Positions 14,867-25,200 of a stretch of 64,000 nucleotides of DNA are shown here, one piece after another. The DNA is from Marmoricola endophyticus (GTDB lineage: Bacteria > Actinomycetota > Actinomycetes > Propionibacteriales > Nocardioidaceae): contig NZ_BMKQ01000001.1 in assembly GCF_014644415.1 (NCBI RefSeq), positions 2,617,217-2,681,216 of the forward strand, given 5' to 3'. The notes beneath the pieces were generated by a model. That model was given only the letters and a program-made list of their open reading frames with translations. It did no database searches and was not told where the DNA came from. The translations under genes were made by a program, and so were the position numbers. Numbering within the stretch: position 1 is the first letter of the stretch; the number at the start of each line of letters is the position of its first letter.

Positions 14867-16858
14867 TCAGCTCGTGATCGCGCCTCGTCCCGCGGTGCGC
14901 TTGAGGGTCAGGCGGTCGATCTCGGTCTGCGGGCGGCCGGTGCCCGGCAGGGCGTCGGCGATCGTGCGGATCGTGAACGTCGTCGACTGGCCGTGGGGTG
15001 CGGGGACGACGTCGACGGCGATGAACGCGTAGTCGTCGTACCTCACCTGCGACCAGTCGACCGTCTCGGGGACCTTGACCCCGGTCGGGTAGCCGCTGCT
15101 GCTCAGTGCACTGTCGCCCTTGGCCCAGACGTAGGAGTTGGCGACGTTCTCGGTGTTGTTCTCGGCCGAGTTCTTGCCGCCCGCGGGCCGGTAGCCGCGG
15201 TAGCGCTGACCCTCGGGCAGCGCCTGCGGTCCGCTCGGCTCGACCCCGGCCGGCGCCGGAGCGGTCGTGCTCGGGGCGGGGCGGAACGGGTAGCGCGGGC
15301 GTCCGCCCGAGCCGACGCAGAGGTACGTCACCCCGTCGAGCGCCGGCTCGATCGTGGAGCGGTCCGGCGCCGCCTTGGTGCGCTGCCCGTTCTTGATCGG
15401 GTCCGTGCGCTCCATCAGGTGGTTGTGGCCCTGGACCACGAGGTCGACCTGGTACTTGCTGAACAGCGGGTCGAGCGCGTCGCGCACGCCGCCGTCGGAG
15501 GCGTGGTTGTCGGTCGTCGAGTACGCGCAGTGGTGGAAGAACGCCACCACGAAGTCGATGCCGGGGGCGACCTCCGGGTCGGTGCGCCACTCCTTGAGCG
15601 TCGACTCGAGCCACGACAGCTGCGCGCCGTCGGAGTAGCCGGTGTTCGTCTGGATCTCCGCCGAGAGGTCGTTGGCGTCGACCGAGATCACCGCGACGTT
15701 GCCGTAGACGAAGCGGTAGACCGACGGGCAGGTCTTCGGGCCGTTCTTCGGCAGGTCCAGGCGGTGCTGGAGCCCGGCGTACCCGTGCGAGGCGGAGTCG
15801 CCGAGGTAGCTCGTCGCTCCGTACAGCGGCTCCATGTCGTGGTTGCCGGTGGCGAACATCCACGGCGAGAACGCCGCCTGCGGCTCGATCTGGTCGAGGA
15901 AGACGTCCCAGACGTACGGGTTGTAGGCGTTCTTGCCCTTGGGTGTCGGCATCGTGTTGTCCGCCGGCAGCCCGCTGCCGCCCGGGTCGGCGTAGCAGAT
16001 GTCGCCGGCCAGCAGCGTGAACGCCGGCTTCTGCCGGGCCATCAGGTTGGTCATCGTGACCGCGGGCGTCGGGTCGGTGCCGCCCGGCCCGGCGACCGGG
16101 TCGGTGGCGGAGTAGTAGTTGTCGTCGAAGACCCCGCGTGCCCAGGTGCCCCCGTTGCCGGTGACCGACGCCGGGTCGTTGCCCCAGGCGAAGCGCGGGT
16201 CGGTCGGGGCGTTGTTCGTGCCGACGTCAGCGAAGGCGGTGAAGGTGAACGGACGCGGCACGTCGACCACGTGGCGGCGGCCGATCCGGAAGGTCGGGGC
16301 GGTGGTGAAGTACGCGTCGCCCGTCGCCGTCCCGTCGTTGAGCACGACGCGGTAGTGGTAGACGCGGTCCGGACGCAGGCCCGTCATCTGGCCCTTGAGG
16401 TAGAACTGGCTGCCCGCCGGGCCGTTCGGGACGACGTACTGCCCGACGAGGTGCACGATCTCGGCCTCGTAGCGCTGCCCGTAGTGACCCGGCGACTGCC
16501 CGACCTCGACGTAGGCCCGCAGCGTCTTCGGCAGCTTGCCGGTCCGGCTGACCAGCTGCGCGGTCAGCGCCATCGCGGAGTCGCGCAGGCCGAAGGTGTC
16601 GGGGGCGAAGGAGAGGTGGCGCCCGGAGACGACCACCCCGACCGGTCCCGCCCTGCCGCCGCCCGCGGCGAACGCCTTCTGGGCGAGGCCGAACTGTGCG
16701 GCGGTGATGCTGCCGGCTCCGATCGTCGCGGTCCGCAGCGCCGTACGGCGCGTGACGCGGTGACGCTTGAGCTCGCCGGCGTTCCACTCGGTCATCTCGT
16801 CGACCGTCAGCGGAAGGTTCACGTTGTAGCGGATGTCGGGATCGGGCATGGGGCCCAT
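14867..16858 (-). CDS. Tat-exported purple acid phosphatase-like metallophosphoesterase
   Basis: A 663-residue secreted enzyme. A Tat signal is present with twin Arg at residues 37-38 (VTRRTALRTATIG) and an A-x-A-like end near residue 64 (KAFA), after an unusually long polar lead. A fibronectin-like N-domain (about 75-230) precedes the catalytic domain. Metal ligands follow the purple acid phosphatase pattern: FADVGT, GDICYAD (Asp and Tyr), TGNHDME, FFHHCAY and QGHNHLM. These enzymes use an Fe-metal centre to hydrolyse phosphoesters outside the cell. ATG follows GAGGAG. A later ATG at 16849 has poorer spacing. Confidence 0.88.
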   Translation of the reverse strand: MGPMPDPDIRYNVNLPLTVDEMTEWNAGELKRHRVTRRTALRTATIGAGSITAAQFGLAQKAFAAGGGRAGPVGVVVSGRHLSFAPDTFGLRDSAMALTAQLVSRTGKLPKTLRAYVEVGQSPGHYGQRYEAEIVHLVGQYVVPNGPAGSQFYLKGQMTGLRPDRVYHYRVVLNDGTATGDAYFTTAPTFRIGRRHVVDVPRPFTFTAFADVGTNNAPTDPRFAWGNDPASVTGNGGTWARGVFDDNYYSATDPVAGPGGTDPTPAVTMTNLMARQKPAFTLLAGDICYADPGGSGLPADNTMPTPKGKNAYNPYVWDVFLDQIEPQAAFSPWMFATGNHDMEPLYGATSYLGDSASHGYAGLQHRLDLPKNGPKTCPSVYRFVYGNVAVISVDANDLSAEIQTNTGYSDGAQLSWLESTLKEWRTDPEVAPGIDFVVAFFHHCAYSTTDNHASDGGVRDALDPLFSKYQVDLVVQGHNHLMERTDPIKNGQRTKAAPDRSTIEPALDGVTYLCVGSGGRPRYPFRPAPSTTAPAPAGVEPSGPQALPEGQRYRGYRPAGGKNSAENNTENVANSYVWAKGDSALSSSGYPTGVKVPETVDWSQVRYDDYAFIAVDVVPAPHGQSTTFTIRTIADALPGTGRPQTEIDRLTLKRTAGRGAITS

Positions 16859-16920
16859 CGGACTCCTCGCTACTGACGGCCCGGCGAACCCCGGGTGAAC
16901 GTTGGGGGCGGGGCGGAAGA

Positions 16921-16983
16921 GGTCTCGACAGGCTCGACCTCCGTGGTCCCGGTCGTCGGTGACCACCGGAGGTCGAGCTCGTC
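16921..16983. repeat. Dispersed intergenic palindromic repeat, copy 1
   Basis: CTCGACCTCCGTGGTC (16933-16948) pairs with GACCACCGGAGGTCGAG (16961-16977). The right arm through 16983 is identical at 22 of 23 positions to 33211-33233, and the GGTCTCGAC opening is shared with copies 2 and 3. Confidence 0.7.
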
Positions 16984-17106
16984 ACCGCCGCGATCCTCGC
17001 CACGGCCAGGCTTCACGAGCTCCGTCTGGTCCTCGGATTTCGACTCGTGTCGTTCCCGCCTCGCGGGCTCGGCGGGAGCCGACATGGCTCAACCTCTTCG
17101 CGCTAC

Positions 17107-17134
17107 GGCCGGGCGTCGCAAGCTCCGCCCGGCC
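17107..17134 (-). terminator. Terminator of icmF
   Basis: GGCCGGGCG and CGCCCGGCC pair perfectly (9 bases) around a 10-base loop, 5 bases beyond the icmF stop codon. Confidence 0.7.
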
Positions 17135-17139
17135 GGCGC

Positions 17140-20100
17140 TCAGACGTTGCGACGGTACTCGCCGCCCACCTCGAAGAACGCCTCGGTGACCTGCTGCAGC
17201 GAGCACACCCGGGCGGCATCCATCAGCACGGCGAAGACGTTCTCCCCGGCGACGGCGGCGTCCTTGAGACGCGCCAAAGCCTCCTCGGCCTCGCTGCGGT
17301 GCGCCTCCTGGAAGGCGGTGACCCGGTCCAGCTGGGACCTCTTCTCCTCCTCGGTGGCCCGGGCCAGCTCGACGTGGTCGGGCGTGCCGTCGTCGGCCGC
17401 GGGGTTGCGGAACGTGTTGACCCCCACGATCGGCAGCGACCCGTCGTGCTTGCGCTGCTCGTAGAGCATCGACTCGTCCTGGATCCGCCCGCGCTGGTAG
17501 CCGGTCTCCATCGCGCCGAGGACGCCGCCGCGCTCGTTGATCGCGTCGAACTCGGCGAGCACCGCCTCCTCGACGAGGTCGGTGAGCTGGTCGATGACGA
17601 ACGAGCCCTGGAGGGGGTTCTCGTTCATCGACAGGCCCCACTCCTTGGTGATGATCATCTGGATCGCGAGGGCCCGGCGCACCGACTCGTTCGACGGGGT
17701 GGTCACGGCCTCGTCGTAGGCGTTGGTGTGCAGCGAGTTCGCGTTGTCGTACAGCGCGATCAGGGCCTGCAGCGTGGTCCGGATGTCGTTGAAGCTCATC
17801 TCCTGCGCGTGCAGGGAGCGCCCGCTGGTCTGGACGTGGTACTTCAGCTTCTGCGCGCGCTCGCCGGCGCCGTACTTCTCCTTCATCGCCACCGCCCAGA
17901 TCCGTCGGGCGACGCGGCCGATGACGGAGTACTCCGGGTCCATCCCGTTGGAGAAGAAGAAGGACAGGTTCGGGGCGAAGTCGTCGACGTGCATGCCGCG
18001 GGCGAGGTAGGACTCGACGTAGGTGAACCCGTTGGCGAGCGTGAACGCGAGCTGGCTGATCGGGTTCGCCCCGGCCTCGGCGATGTGGTAGCCGGAGATC
18101 GACACGGAGTAGAAGTTGCGCACCCCGTGCTCGATGAACCACTCCTGGATGTCGGCCATCATCGAGAGGCTGAACTCCGTGGAGAACAGGCAGGTGTTCT
18201 GCCCCTGGTCCTCCTTGAGGATGTCGGCCTGCACCGTGCCGCGGACCTGCGAGACCGCCTCGGCTGCGAGCATCGCGGTCTCCTCCTCGCCCGGGTCGCG
18301 GCCCTCCCGCTCGCGGAACGCGTCGATCTGCTGGTCGATCGCGGTGTTGAGGAAGAACGCCAGCACCGTCGGCGCCGGGCCGTTGATGGTCATCGACACG
18401 CTGGTCGTCGGCGCGCAGAGGTCGAAGCCGTCGTAGAGCGCCTTCATGTCGTCGAGCGTCGCGATCGAGACCCCGGAGGTGCCGACCTTGCCGTAGATGT
18501 CGGGGCGCAGCCCGGGGTCGCGCCCGTACAGCGTCACCGAGTCGAAGGCCGTCGACAAGCGCGTTGCCGGCTGGCCCTCACTGAGCAGCTTGAAGCGGCG
18601 GTTGGTACGGAACGGGTCGCCCTCGCCGGCGAACATCCGGGCCGGGTCCTCATTGTCGCGCTTGAACTTGAAGACCCCGCCGGTGAAGGGGTAGAAGCCG
18701 GGGAGGTTCTCCCGGCGCCAGAACGAGACCAGCTCGCCGTGGTCGTCGTACGCCGGCAGCGCGACCCTCGGGATGCGCGAGCCGGACAGCGACTCCCTGG
18801 TCAGCCGGGTGACGATCTCCTTGTCCCTGACGGTCACCGTCTGCTCGTCGCCGGAGTACGACGCCACGACGTCGGGCCACTGCTCGATCTGCTCGCGCGT
18901 CTCGCGCGGCAGGTCCTCCCGGGCGTCCGCGAGGAGCCCGGCGACCGCCTCATCGTCGGGCAGCTCCTCGGCCACGGCGGCGACCCGCTGGGCACGACGG
19001 GCTCGTGCGGCCAGGTCGGCGGTGTCGGCGTGGTAGCCGCGGACCGTCTCACTGATCTCGGAGAGGTAGCGGACGCGCTCGGCCGGCACCGGCTGGGCGT
19101 CGTGGCTGGAGAACCGTACGTCGACCCGCGGCAGCACGCCGTCGGCCAGGTCGAGGCCCTTGGCGGACAGCAGACCGGCGAGGTGCTGGTAGAGCGCGGT
19201 CACGCCGTCGTCGTTGAACGTCGCCGCCGAGGTGCCGAAGACCGGCATCTCCTCGGGCTTCTTCCCGAACGCCTCCTGGTTGCGCACCATCTGCCGCCCG
19301 ACGTCGCGCAGCGCGTCCTTGGCGCCGCGCCGCTCGAACTTGTTGATGGCGACGGCCTCGGCGAAGTCGAGCATGTCGATCTTCTCCAGCTGCGAGGCCG
19401 CCCCGAACTCGGGCGTCATGACGTAGACGGGGACGTCGACGAAGGGCACGATCCCGGCGTCGCCCTGGCCGATACCGGGTGTCTCGACGATCACCAGGTC
19501 GTGGCCGGCCGCCTTGAGCAGCGCGATCACGGTCTCCAGCTGCTCCGGCGTCTCCTTCGCGCCACGGGTGGCCAGCGAGCGAAAGTAGACCGGCGACTCG
19601 CCGTCGTTCTCGCGCAGGGCGTTCATCCGGATCCGGTCGCCGAGCAGGGCGCCGCCGCCCCTGCGGCGGGTCGGGTCCACGGCGAGGACCGCGATCCGGA
19701 GCTTGTCCTGCTGGTCGAGGCGGAAGCGGCGGACGAGCTCGTCGGTGAGGCTGGACTTCCCGGACCCGCCGGTGCCGGTCAGCCCCAGCACCGGCGCGGA
19801 CGAGGCGTCGGCTGCCGCCGTGATCGCGCTCAGGAACTCCTCGTCGAGGTGCCCGGTCTCGGCGCCGGTGATCGCTCGCGCCAGCGCGCGGCGGTCTCCG
19901 GAGAGCACCGCCTCGGCGGTGGTGCCCTCCTGCTCCCACAGGTCGAGGTCGCAGGCCTCGATCATCGTGTTGATCATCCCCGGCAGCCCGAGTTTCTGCC
20001 CGTCCTCGGGCGAGAAGATGGTGACGCCGGCGTCCTTGAGTCGGGCGATCTCGTCGGCGACGATGACGCCGCCCCCGCCGCCGTACACCTGGACGTCGCC

Positions 20101-20370
20101 GGCACCGCGCTCGGCGAGGAGCCGGCCGAGGTACTCGAAGTACTCCACGTGCCCGCCCTGGTACGACGAGATCGCGACGCCCTGCACGTCCTCCTCGACG
20201 GCCGCGTCGACGATCTCGGCCACCGACCGGTTGTGCCCGAGGTGGATCACCTCTGCGCCCTGGCTCTGCAGGATCCGCCGCATGATGTTGATCGAGGCGT
20301 CGTGCCCGTCGAACAGGCTCGCCGCGGTCACGAACCGCACCGGGTGGGAAGGGGTGTGCAGCTCGGCCAT
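17140..20370 (-). CDS. icmF: Fused isobutyryl-CoA mutase (B12 domain, G-protein chaperone, mutase)
   Basis: A 1076-residue IcmF-type enzyme interconverting isobutyryl-CoA and n-butyryl-CoA with adenosylcobalamin, linking valine breakdown and fatty-acid metabolism. Domain order is diagnostic: a B12-binding domain at the N-terminus (FDGHDAS, residues 20-26, His23 as cobalt ligand; then a Gly-rich YGGGGGVI), a MeaB-like GTPase in the middle (P-loop GTGGSGKSS near residue 200, later NKFERR), and the TIM-barrel mutase domain from about residue 500 (GYHIAEAGANPISQLAFTLA). Classical methylmalonyl-CoA mutase has a different domain order. ATG with GGAGG 6 bases upstream. A 26-base palindrome precedes the gene. 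Related acyl-CoA substrates such as pivalyl-CoA are possible. Confidence 0.93.
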   Translation of the reverse strand: MAELHTPSHPVRFVTAASLFDGHDASINIMRRILQSQGAEVIHLGHNRSVAEIVDAAVEEDVQGVAISSYQGGHVEYFEYLGRLLAERGAGDVQVYGGGGGVIVADEIARLKDAGVTIFSPEDGQKLGLPGMINTMIEACDLDLWEQEGTTAEAVLSGDRRALARAITGAETGHLDEEFLSAITAAADASSAPVLGLTGTGGSGKSSLTDELVRRFRLDQQDKLRIAVLAVDPTRRRGGGALLGDRIRMNALRENDGESPVYFRSLATRGAKETPEQLETVIALLKAAGHDLVIVETPGIGQGDAGIVPFVDVPVYVMTPEFGAASQLEKIDMLDFAEAVAINKFERRGAKDALRDVGRQMVRNQEAFGKKPEEMPVFGTSAATFNDDGVTALYQHLAGLLSAKGLDLADGVLPRVDVRFSSHDAQPVPAERVRYLSEISETVRGYHADTADLAARARRAQRVAAVAEELPDDEAVAGLLADAREDLPRETREQIEQWPDVVASYSGDEQTVTVRDKEIVTRLTRESLSGSRIPRVALPAYDDHGELVSFWRRENLPGFYPFTGGVFKFKRDNEDPARMFAGEGDPFRTNRRFKLLSEGQPATRLSTAFDSVTLYGRDPGLRPDIYGKVGTSGVSIATLDDMKALYDGFDLCAPTTSVSMTINGPAPTVLAFFLNTAIDQQIDAFREREGRDPGEEETAMLAAEAVSQVRGTVQADILKEDQGQNTCLFSTEFSLSMMADIQEWFIEHGVRNFYSVSISGYHIAEAGANPISQLAFTLANGFTYVESYLARGMHVDDFAPNLSFFFSNGMDPEYSVIGRVARRIWAVAMKEKYGAGERAQKLKYHVQTSGRSLHAQEMSFNDIRTTLQALIALYDNANSLHTNAYDEAVTTPSNESVRRALAIQMIITKEWGLSMNENPLQGSFVIDQLTDLVEEAVLAEFDAINERGGVLGAMETGYQRGRIQDESMLYEQRKHDGSLPIVGVNTFRNPAADDGTPDHVELARATEEEKRSQLDRVTAFQEAHRSEAEEALARLKDAAVAGENVFAVLMDAARVCSLQQVTEAFFEVGGEYRRNV

Positions 20371-20385
20371 CGGGTCCTCCGGGAA

Positions 20386-20411
20386 GATTTGGTTGGACGT
20401 CCTACTAAATC
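20386..20411. promoter_or_regulatory. 26-base palindrome upstream of icmF
   Basis: Half-sites GATTTGGTTGGAC and GTCCTACTAAATC are symmetric at 11 of 13 positions about the central GGACGTCC. It lies 16 bases before the icmF ATG and is AT-rich at its edges, as expected for a repressor site over the promoter or leader. Confidence 0.6.
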
Positions 20412-20490
20412 TCCACCCAGAGTACGTGCTACCGGTGCGTACGCCGACCCGGCAGTGCGCGGCGCGCTGCGCGCACCGACCGCGCAGCCG

Positions 20491-21096
20491 TCACTTCGTC
20501 GCGGCGAGCACCATCAGGTCCACCGCGCGCGCCCAGTCGACCCTGACCGTGTCGATCACGAGGTCGTAGAACGCGGGATCGGCGGAGTCGGCGCGGTAGA
20601 AGTGCTTGACGTAGCCCGAGCGCAGCTTGTCGTTCGTGCGCAGCTGGGCGGCGGCGTCCTCGGCGCTGATCCCGTGCTGACGCACCGCCGCCGCGATCCG
20701 GCCCTCGGGGGCGCCGTCGAGGCGGACGTGCAGCGCATCCGGCCGGTCGGCGAGGACGACGGCGCCGGCGTGGCCGAGGATCACCGCACCGGTCTCGTCG
20801 GCCGTACGCCGCAGCTGCGCCTCGGTCGCCGCGATCAGCTCGCGCTCGCCGGTGCCGTGACCGTCGGCCAGCGTCGGTGGCAGCCCGCCGAGCGGCGACA
20901 TCCAGGCGAAGGCGTCCCACAGTCGGCTGCCGGTGTCCTCGGCGACGGCGGTCGCCTCCTCGACGGAGACGCCGAGCTCGTCGGCCACGGCGACCGGGAT
21001 GGCGCGGTCCACGAACGGCAGGTCGAGCCGCTGGGCCACCTGCGGGCCCAGCTCGCTCCCGCCGGCGGCGTACGACGCCGAGATGGTGACGATCAT
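20491..21096 (-). CDS. Cytidylate-kinase-like protein
   Basis: A 201-residue P-loop protein of the cytidylate-kinase-like family. It starts [20 protein letters not shown], where AAGGSELG replaces the Walker A GxxGxGK(S/T); the lysine is absent, as is usual in this subgroup. [20 protein letters not shown] and the C-terminal [19 protein letters not shown] resemble the CMP-kinase-like core. The ATG follows GAGGGG at proper spacing. True substrate is unknown and nucleoside kinase activity is uncertain. It is divergent from smpB and upstream of icmF on the same strand, separated by 120 bases including the icmF palindrome, so it is probably a separate unit. Confidence 0.8.
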   Translation of the reverse strand: MIVTISASYAAGGSELGPQVAQRLDLPFVDRAIPVAVADELGVSVEEATAVAEDTGSRLWDAFAWMSPLGGLPPTLADGHGTGERELIAATEAQLRRTADETGAVILGHAGAVVLADRPDALHVRLDGAPEGRIAAAVRQHGISAEDAAAQLRTNDKLRSGYVKHFYRADSADPAFYDLVIDTVRVDWARAVDLMVLAATK

Positions 21097-21215
21097 TCCC
21101 CTCACCCCCTGGTCCACTTGACGGTAGCGCCGCCGGCCGGCTCGTGCACCCGTCGAGGCTGCGTCCGACGGAATCCGGGTGCCGGGTGCGCCGCGCGCCT
21201 GAGACGATCGGGTGC

Positions 21216-21731
21216 GTGAAGAGCGAGCAGCGGGAGCTGGTGGTGGCGCGCAACAAGAAGGCGCGCCACGACTACCAGGTGCTCGACACGTACGAGGCCG
21301 GGCTCGTGCTGGTCGGCGACGAGGTGAAGTCGCTGCGCATGGGGCGGGCGTCGCTGGTCGACGGGTTCGTCGACGTCGACGCCGGTGAGGCCTGGCTGCA
21401 CCAGGTGCAGATCCCCCCGTACTCCCAGAGCTCGCGGATGCCCGGTGGCGGCCGGCCCGGGCGCCGTGGTGATCTCAGCGAGTGGTCACGCCGCAAGCGC
21501 AAGCTGCTGCTGCACCGCAAGGAGATCGAGGACATCGAGCGGCAGGTGGGGGAGAAGGGGCTGACGGTGGTGCCGCTGAGCCTGTACTTCTCCGGCGGAC
21601 GCGCGAAGGTCGAGATCGCGGTCGCGCGCGGGAAGCGCGACTGGGACAAGCGCCAGACGCTGCGCGCCCGCGACGCCGACCGCGAGGCCGAGCAGGCGGT
21701 CAGCCGCCGGCTCAAGGGGATGCGGGACTGA
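21216..21731 (+). CDS. smpB: SsrA-binding protein SmpB
   Basis: A 171-residue protein that binds tmRNA and brings it to stalled ribosomes. The SmpB core is clear: [71 protein letters not shown] and the basic tail [11 protein letters not shown]. Between IPPYSQSS and RRKRKLL there is a Gly/Arg-rich stretch longer than in the mycobacterial protein. The GTG at 21216 has a GACGAT box 7 bases upstream, suggesting a leaderless message; GTG codons at 21240 and 21243 are later options. A hairpin follows. No ssrA gene is seen directly downstream. Confidence 0.95.
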   Translation: MKSEQRELVVARNKKARHDYQVLDTYEAGLVLVGDEVKSLRMGRASLVDGFVDVDAGEAWLHQVQIPPYSQSSRMPGGGRPGRRGDLSEWSRRKRKLLLHRKEIEDIERQVGEKGLTVVPLSLYFSGGRAKVEIAVARGKRDWDKRQTLRARDADREAEQAVSRRLKGMRD

Positions 21732-21765
21732 GGGCTCCACGCGCTGCGGCGCCGGTGCCGCTCGT

Positions 21766-21795
21766 CACCGAGGAGTGAGATTGATCTCCTCGGTG
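21766..21795 (+). terminator. Terminator after smpB
   Basis: Perfect 10-base arms CACCGAGGAG and CTCCTCGGTG around a 10-base loop, 34 bases after the smpB stop and before the WXG100-like gene. Confidence 0.75.
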
Positions 21796-21885
21796 GAGGT
21801 TTGACCGGGCGACCGAGTGGGAAGGATGCCCTCCACAGACGTTCGACCGGATTCGCCCTGCGGGGCGTGGAGGAGGTTTCATCCC

Positions 21886-22167
21886 ATGACTCGTGTGCTG
21901 TCGACCCCGGAGGCCAAGACGGCCATTCAGCAGCTGCGGACGCTGATCACCGGTGGGTTCACCGACCAGATCACGCAGATGGACGCGCAGGGCAAGACGC
22001 TGTCGGACCCGAACGTGTGGGACGGGCCGCTGGCGGAGAAGTTCCGGTCCTCGACGTGGCCGGAGACCCGTTCGGCGCTGGACAAGGCGAAGCAGGAGCT
22101 GGAGGAGCTGCGTACCCAGCTGGACCAGATCTCGCAGAACATCATGTCCGCCGGCGGCGGTTCCTGA
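21886..22167 (+). CDS. WXG100-like (ESX) small secreted protein
   Basis: A 93-residue helical-hairpin protein. VWDGPLAEKFRSST at about residues 44-57 supplies the W-x-G turn (WDG) between two long amphipathic helices; the second ends LRTQLDQISQNIMSAGGGS. WXG100 proteins are exported by type VII secretion and often pair with a larger effector. GAGGAGG lies 11 bases before the ATG. The Rhs gene starts 115 bases downstream, and its own N-terminus is also helical, so the two may form a heterodimer for secretion. No ESX core components are in this window. Confidence 0.8.
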   Translation: MTRVLSTPEAKTAIQQLRTLITGGFTDQITQMDAQGKTLSDPNVWDGPLAEKFRSSTWPETRSALDKAKQELEELRTQLDQISQNIMSAGGGS

Positions 22168-22282
22168 GTCGTTCCGTACGACTTCTCCGGTTCCCCGCGC
22201 CCGAGTACGTGGCGCGGGGGAGCGGGGTGGACGTGCGGGCCGAGCAGGCCGGCAGACCACGCGAGCACGATGAGGAGACGTC

Positions 22283-25200
22283 ATGGGTGACCCGATGCAC
22301 GGCATCGAGGAGGATGTTCCGTTCGACTTCGAGGCGGCCTCCTCGTTGATCAGCGCGGCGCGGAACGCGGCCACCTCGGTGGACACCCACCGGATCTCGC
22401 ACGCGTCGTGGGTCAACAACACGATGACCGACTTCAAGGGTCACTTCTCGCAGCTGTTCAAGTCCAACGGCGAGACCGCCGACCGGGACGCGATCGAGCT
22501 CGCCTCGGCGCTGCGCTCCGTGGTCACCGGCGTCGGCAAGCTCGTCGACGACGCCCGCGCCGAGCAGGGGCGGCGCAACGACGCCCGGGAGTGGAAACGC
22601 CACCACGACAACCGGTCCGGCTGGGAGCAGTTCGGCGACTGGCTCTCGGGCGGTGACGACTGCCCGATCCCCGAGGCGACCGAGCAGCTGCGCTGGGCCG
22701 CGCCGACGCCGTCGCAGGCACCGCGGACGACGCCCGGCCCGGGCTCGTACTCCGGTGGGGGAGCCGGGACCGGGACCTCGTCGGCGCGACCCAGCGACCT
22801 GCACACCTTCGCGACGAACATGAACGGCGCCCAGGACACGCTCTCGACGCGCAAGGGGACCTTCACCACCGCACTGACGACCTTCGTGCAGGGCTGCCAG
22901 TGGGGCTCGCTGGACGCCAGCGGGGTGAGCACCGGCTTCACCTCCTGGGTCACCGCCAACCAGAACGACTCCCGGTGGGCGAAGACGGTCGGCGACGCGT
23001 TCGCGGCCGCCGGTGGGGAGGGCAACGTCTCCTCGTTGCCGAACTCCTCGATCGACCAGTCGCTGCGGGCAGCCGGGGTCAACGAGGTCCGCTCCGACAT
23101 CACCATCGCCATGCCGTCGGCGATCGGGTCGCCGCCCACCACCGGCTACGCCAACGACCCGGTGAACACCGCGACGGGCAACTTCGTGGAGATCGAGTCC
23201 GACCTCGAGTTCTCCGTCGCGGCGGGCGACCTGTGCTGGCGGCGGTCCTACAATTCGGTGCACGACCACGACGGGCCGTTCGGTCGTGGCTGGTCGAGCT
23301 GGTGCGAGACCGGGTTGTCGTTCGCCGACGACGCGGCGTACTTCACCTTGCCCGACGGCCGACAGCTGACCTTCCCGCGGCTCGGGGAGGGGTGGGACCG
23401 GGCCGAGGGAGAGTCGCTGTGGCTGTCCCGCGTGGACGAGCACCTGGTGGTCACCGACAACGCCGGAAGCCGCTGGGCCCACACCACCGGTGGCCGGCTG
23501 GTCTTCGTGGACCGGGGCGAGGGCACGCGGGTGGCCTTGCGCTGGGACGGGGACCGGCTGGTCGGGCTCTCCCACGAGCGCGGGCGGTCGATCAGCCTGG
23601 AGTGGTCCCGGGACGGGGTCGCAGACGGTGCGCGGATCGTGGCGGTGCACGCCTCGGACGGCCGCAGCATCGCCTACGGCTACGACGCCGACGGTTTCCT
23701 CGTCTCGGCCACCGGCCCGCTGGGCACCCGCCGCTACGCGTGGAACGACGACGACGTGCGCCGGATCGCGAGCGTCAGCGACGCCGACGGTGTGGTCGAG
23801 GTGGAGAACGTCTACGACGAGCACGGGCGCGTCGTCTCGCAGCGCTCGCCGCACGGGCGGGTGACGCGGTTCGCCTACCTGCCGGACCGGATCACGGTCG
23901 TCTCCGACGAGGACGGCACCCGGGCCAACACCTGGATCGCGGACGCGAAGGGCCGCCAGGTCGGAGTCATCGACGCCCACGACGAGCGGCAGTCCACGGC
24001 GTACGACAGGCACGGCAACGTCGTCATGGTGACCGAGCGCGACGGCCGGGTCACCATCCGCGACTTCGACGACCGGGGCCGGATGACCCGCGAGGTGGTG
24101 CCCGACGGGGCCGACATCGCCTACGCCTACGACGAGGTCGACCGCCTGGTCCGCGTCGAGGTCACCGGTGGCGCCACGGACGTGGCGGACAGTGCTCCGG
24201 TCGCGGTCAGCACGCTGGCGTACGCAGGCGAGGACCGCGACCCGTCGACGATCACCGACCCGGAGGGTGGGGTGACCCGGCTGGAGTGGTCGGGCGGCCT
24301 GCTGTCCCGCATGGTCGACCCGGAGGGCGTCAGCCTCCAGCTCGAGTACGACGAGCACGGCGAGCTGGTCGCGACGACCGACGGCACGGGCGCGACGGCG
24401 CGGCTGGAGCGGGACGGCGCGGGCAACATCGTCGCGACCGTCAGCCCGACCGGCGCCAGGGTGAGCTTCGAGTACGACGACGCCAGCGGCCTGGCCGTCC
24501 GGCGTACCGACCCCGACGGCTCGGTGTGGACCCTCGAGCACACCGCGGCCGGCCGCCTGCACGCGGTCGTCGACCCGCTGGGTGGGCGCACCGAGGTGGA
24601 GCACGACGAGGCGGGGGAGAGCGCGGTGACCGTCGACCCGCTGGGTCGTGCGGTGCGTCGGGGCTTCGACGACCTGGGCCGGCTGCGTTCGGTCACCCTG
24701 CCCGACGGCTCGCGGTGGACGTTCGAGCACGACGCGCTGGGGCGCCTGACCGACGTCGCCGACCCGGCGGGCGCGACGACCCACGCCGAGTACGACGTGG
24801 TCGGCCGCGTGGTCGCCGTCGAGGACCCGACCGGGGCTCGACGTGAGCTGACCCGTCCCGCGCCGGGAGCCTCGAACCCCTGGGCCGAGGGCGACGTGCC
24901 CGGCGTCCGCTTCGACGTCGACACCCTCGGGCGGCTGGTCTCGCAGACCGGTCGCGACGGCTCGACCCAACTGGTGCGTTACGACCTGTGCGGCCGCCCG
25001 GTCGAGACCGTCGACCCGCTCGGCGGCGTGACCAGGCTGGTCCGCGACCGCTCCGGCCGGCTCACCACCGTGGTCCGGCCCTCGGGCGCGGAGGTGTCCT
25101 ACGCCTACGACGCCGCCGGCCGGCTGGAGGCCGTGACGGACGAGACGGGAGCGCGCTACCGGCGCACCTACGACCTCGACGGCCGGGTCGTGCGCGAGGT

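Larger units (their letters stand above)
16859..17139. other. 281-base gap with a palindromic repeat and an icmF terminator
   Basis: This gap holds the upstream region of the phosphatase, a palindromic repeat (16921-16983), a smaller hairpin around TCCCGCC/GGCGGGA near 17053-17076, and the terminator at 17107-17134. I see no reading frame with coding character. Confidence 0.6.

Noticed and set aside
17047-21219. A 1390-codon plus-strand open frame opposite icmF
   Set aside because: It spans icmF and the kinase-like gene with no recognisable domain, while the minus strand encodes the full IcmF domain order.
21732-21885. Possible tmRNA gene after smpB
   Set aside because: The gap is too short for ssrA and shows only a terminator; no tag-peptide region or tRNA-like ends were seen.
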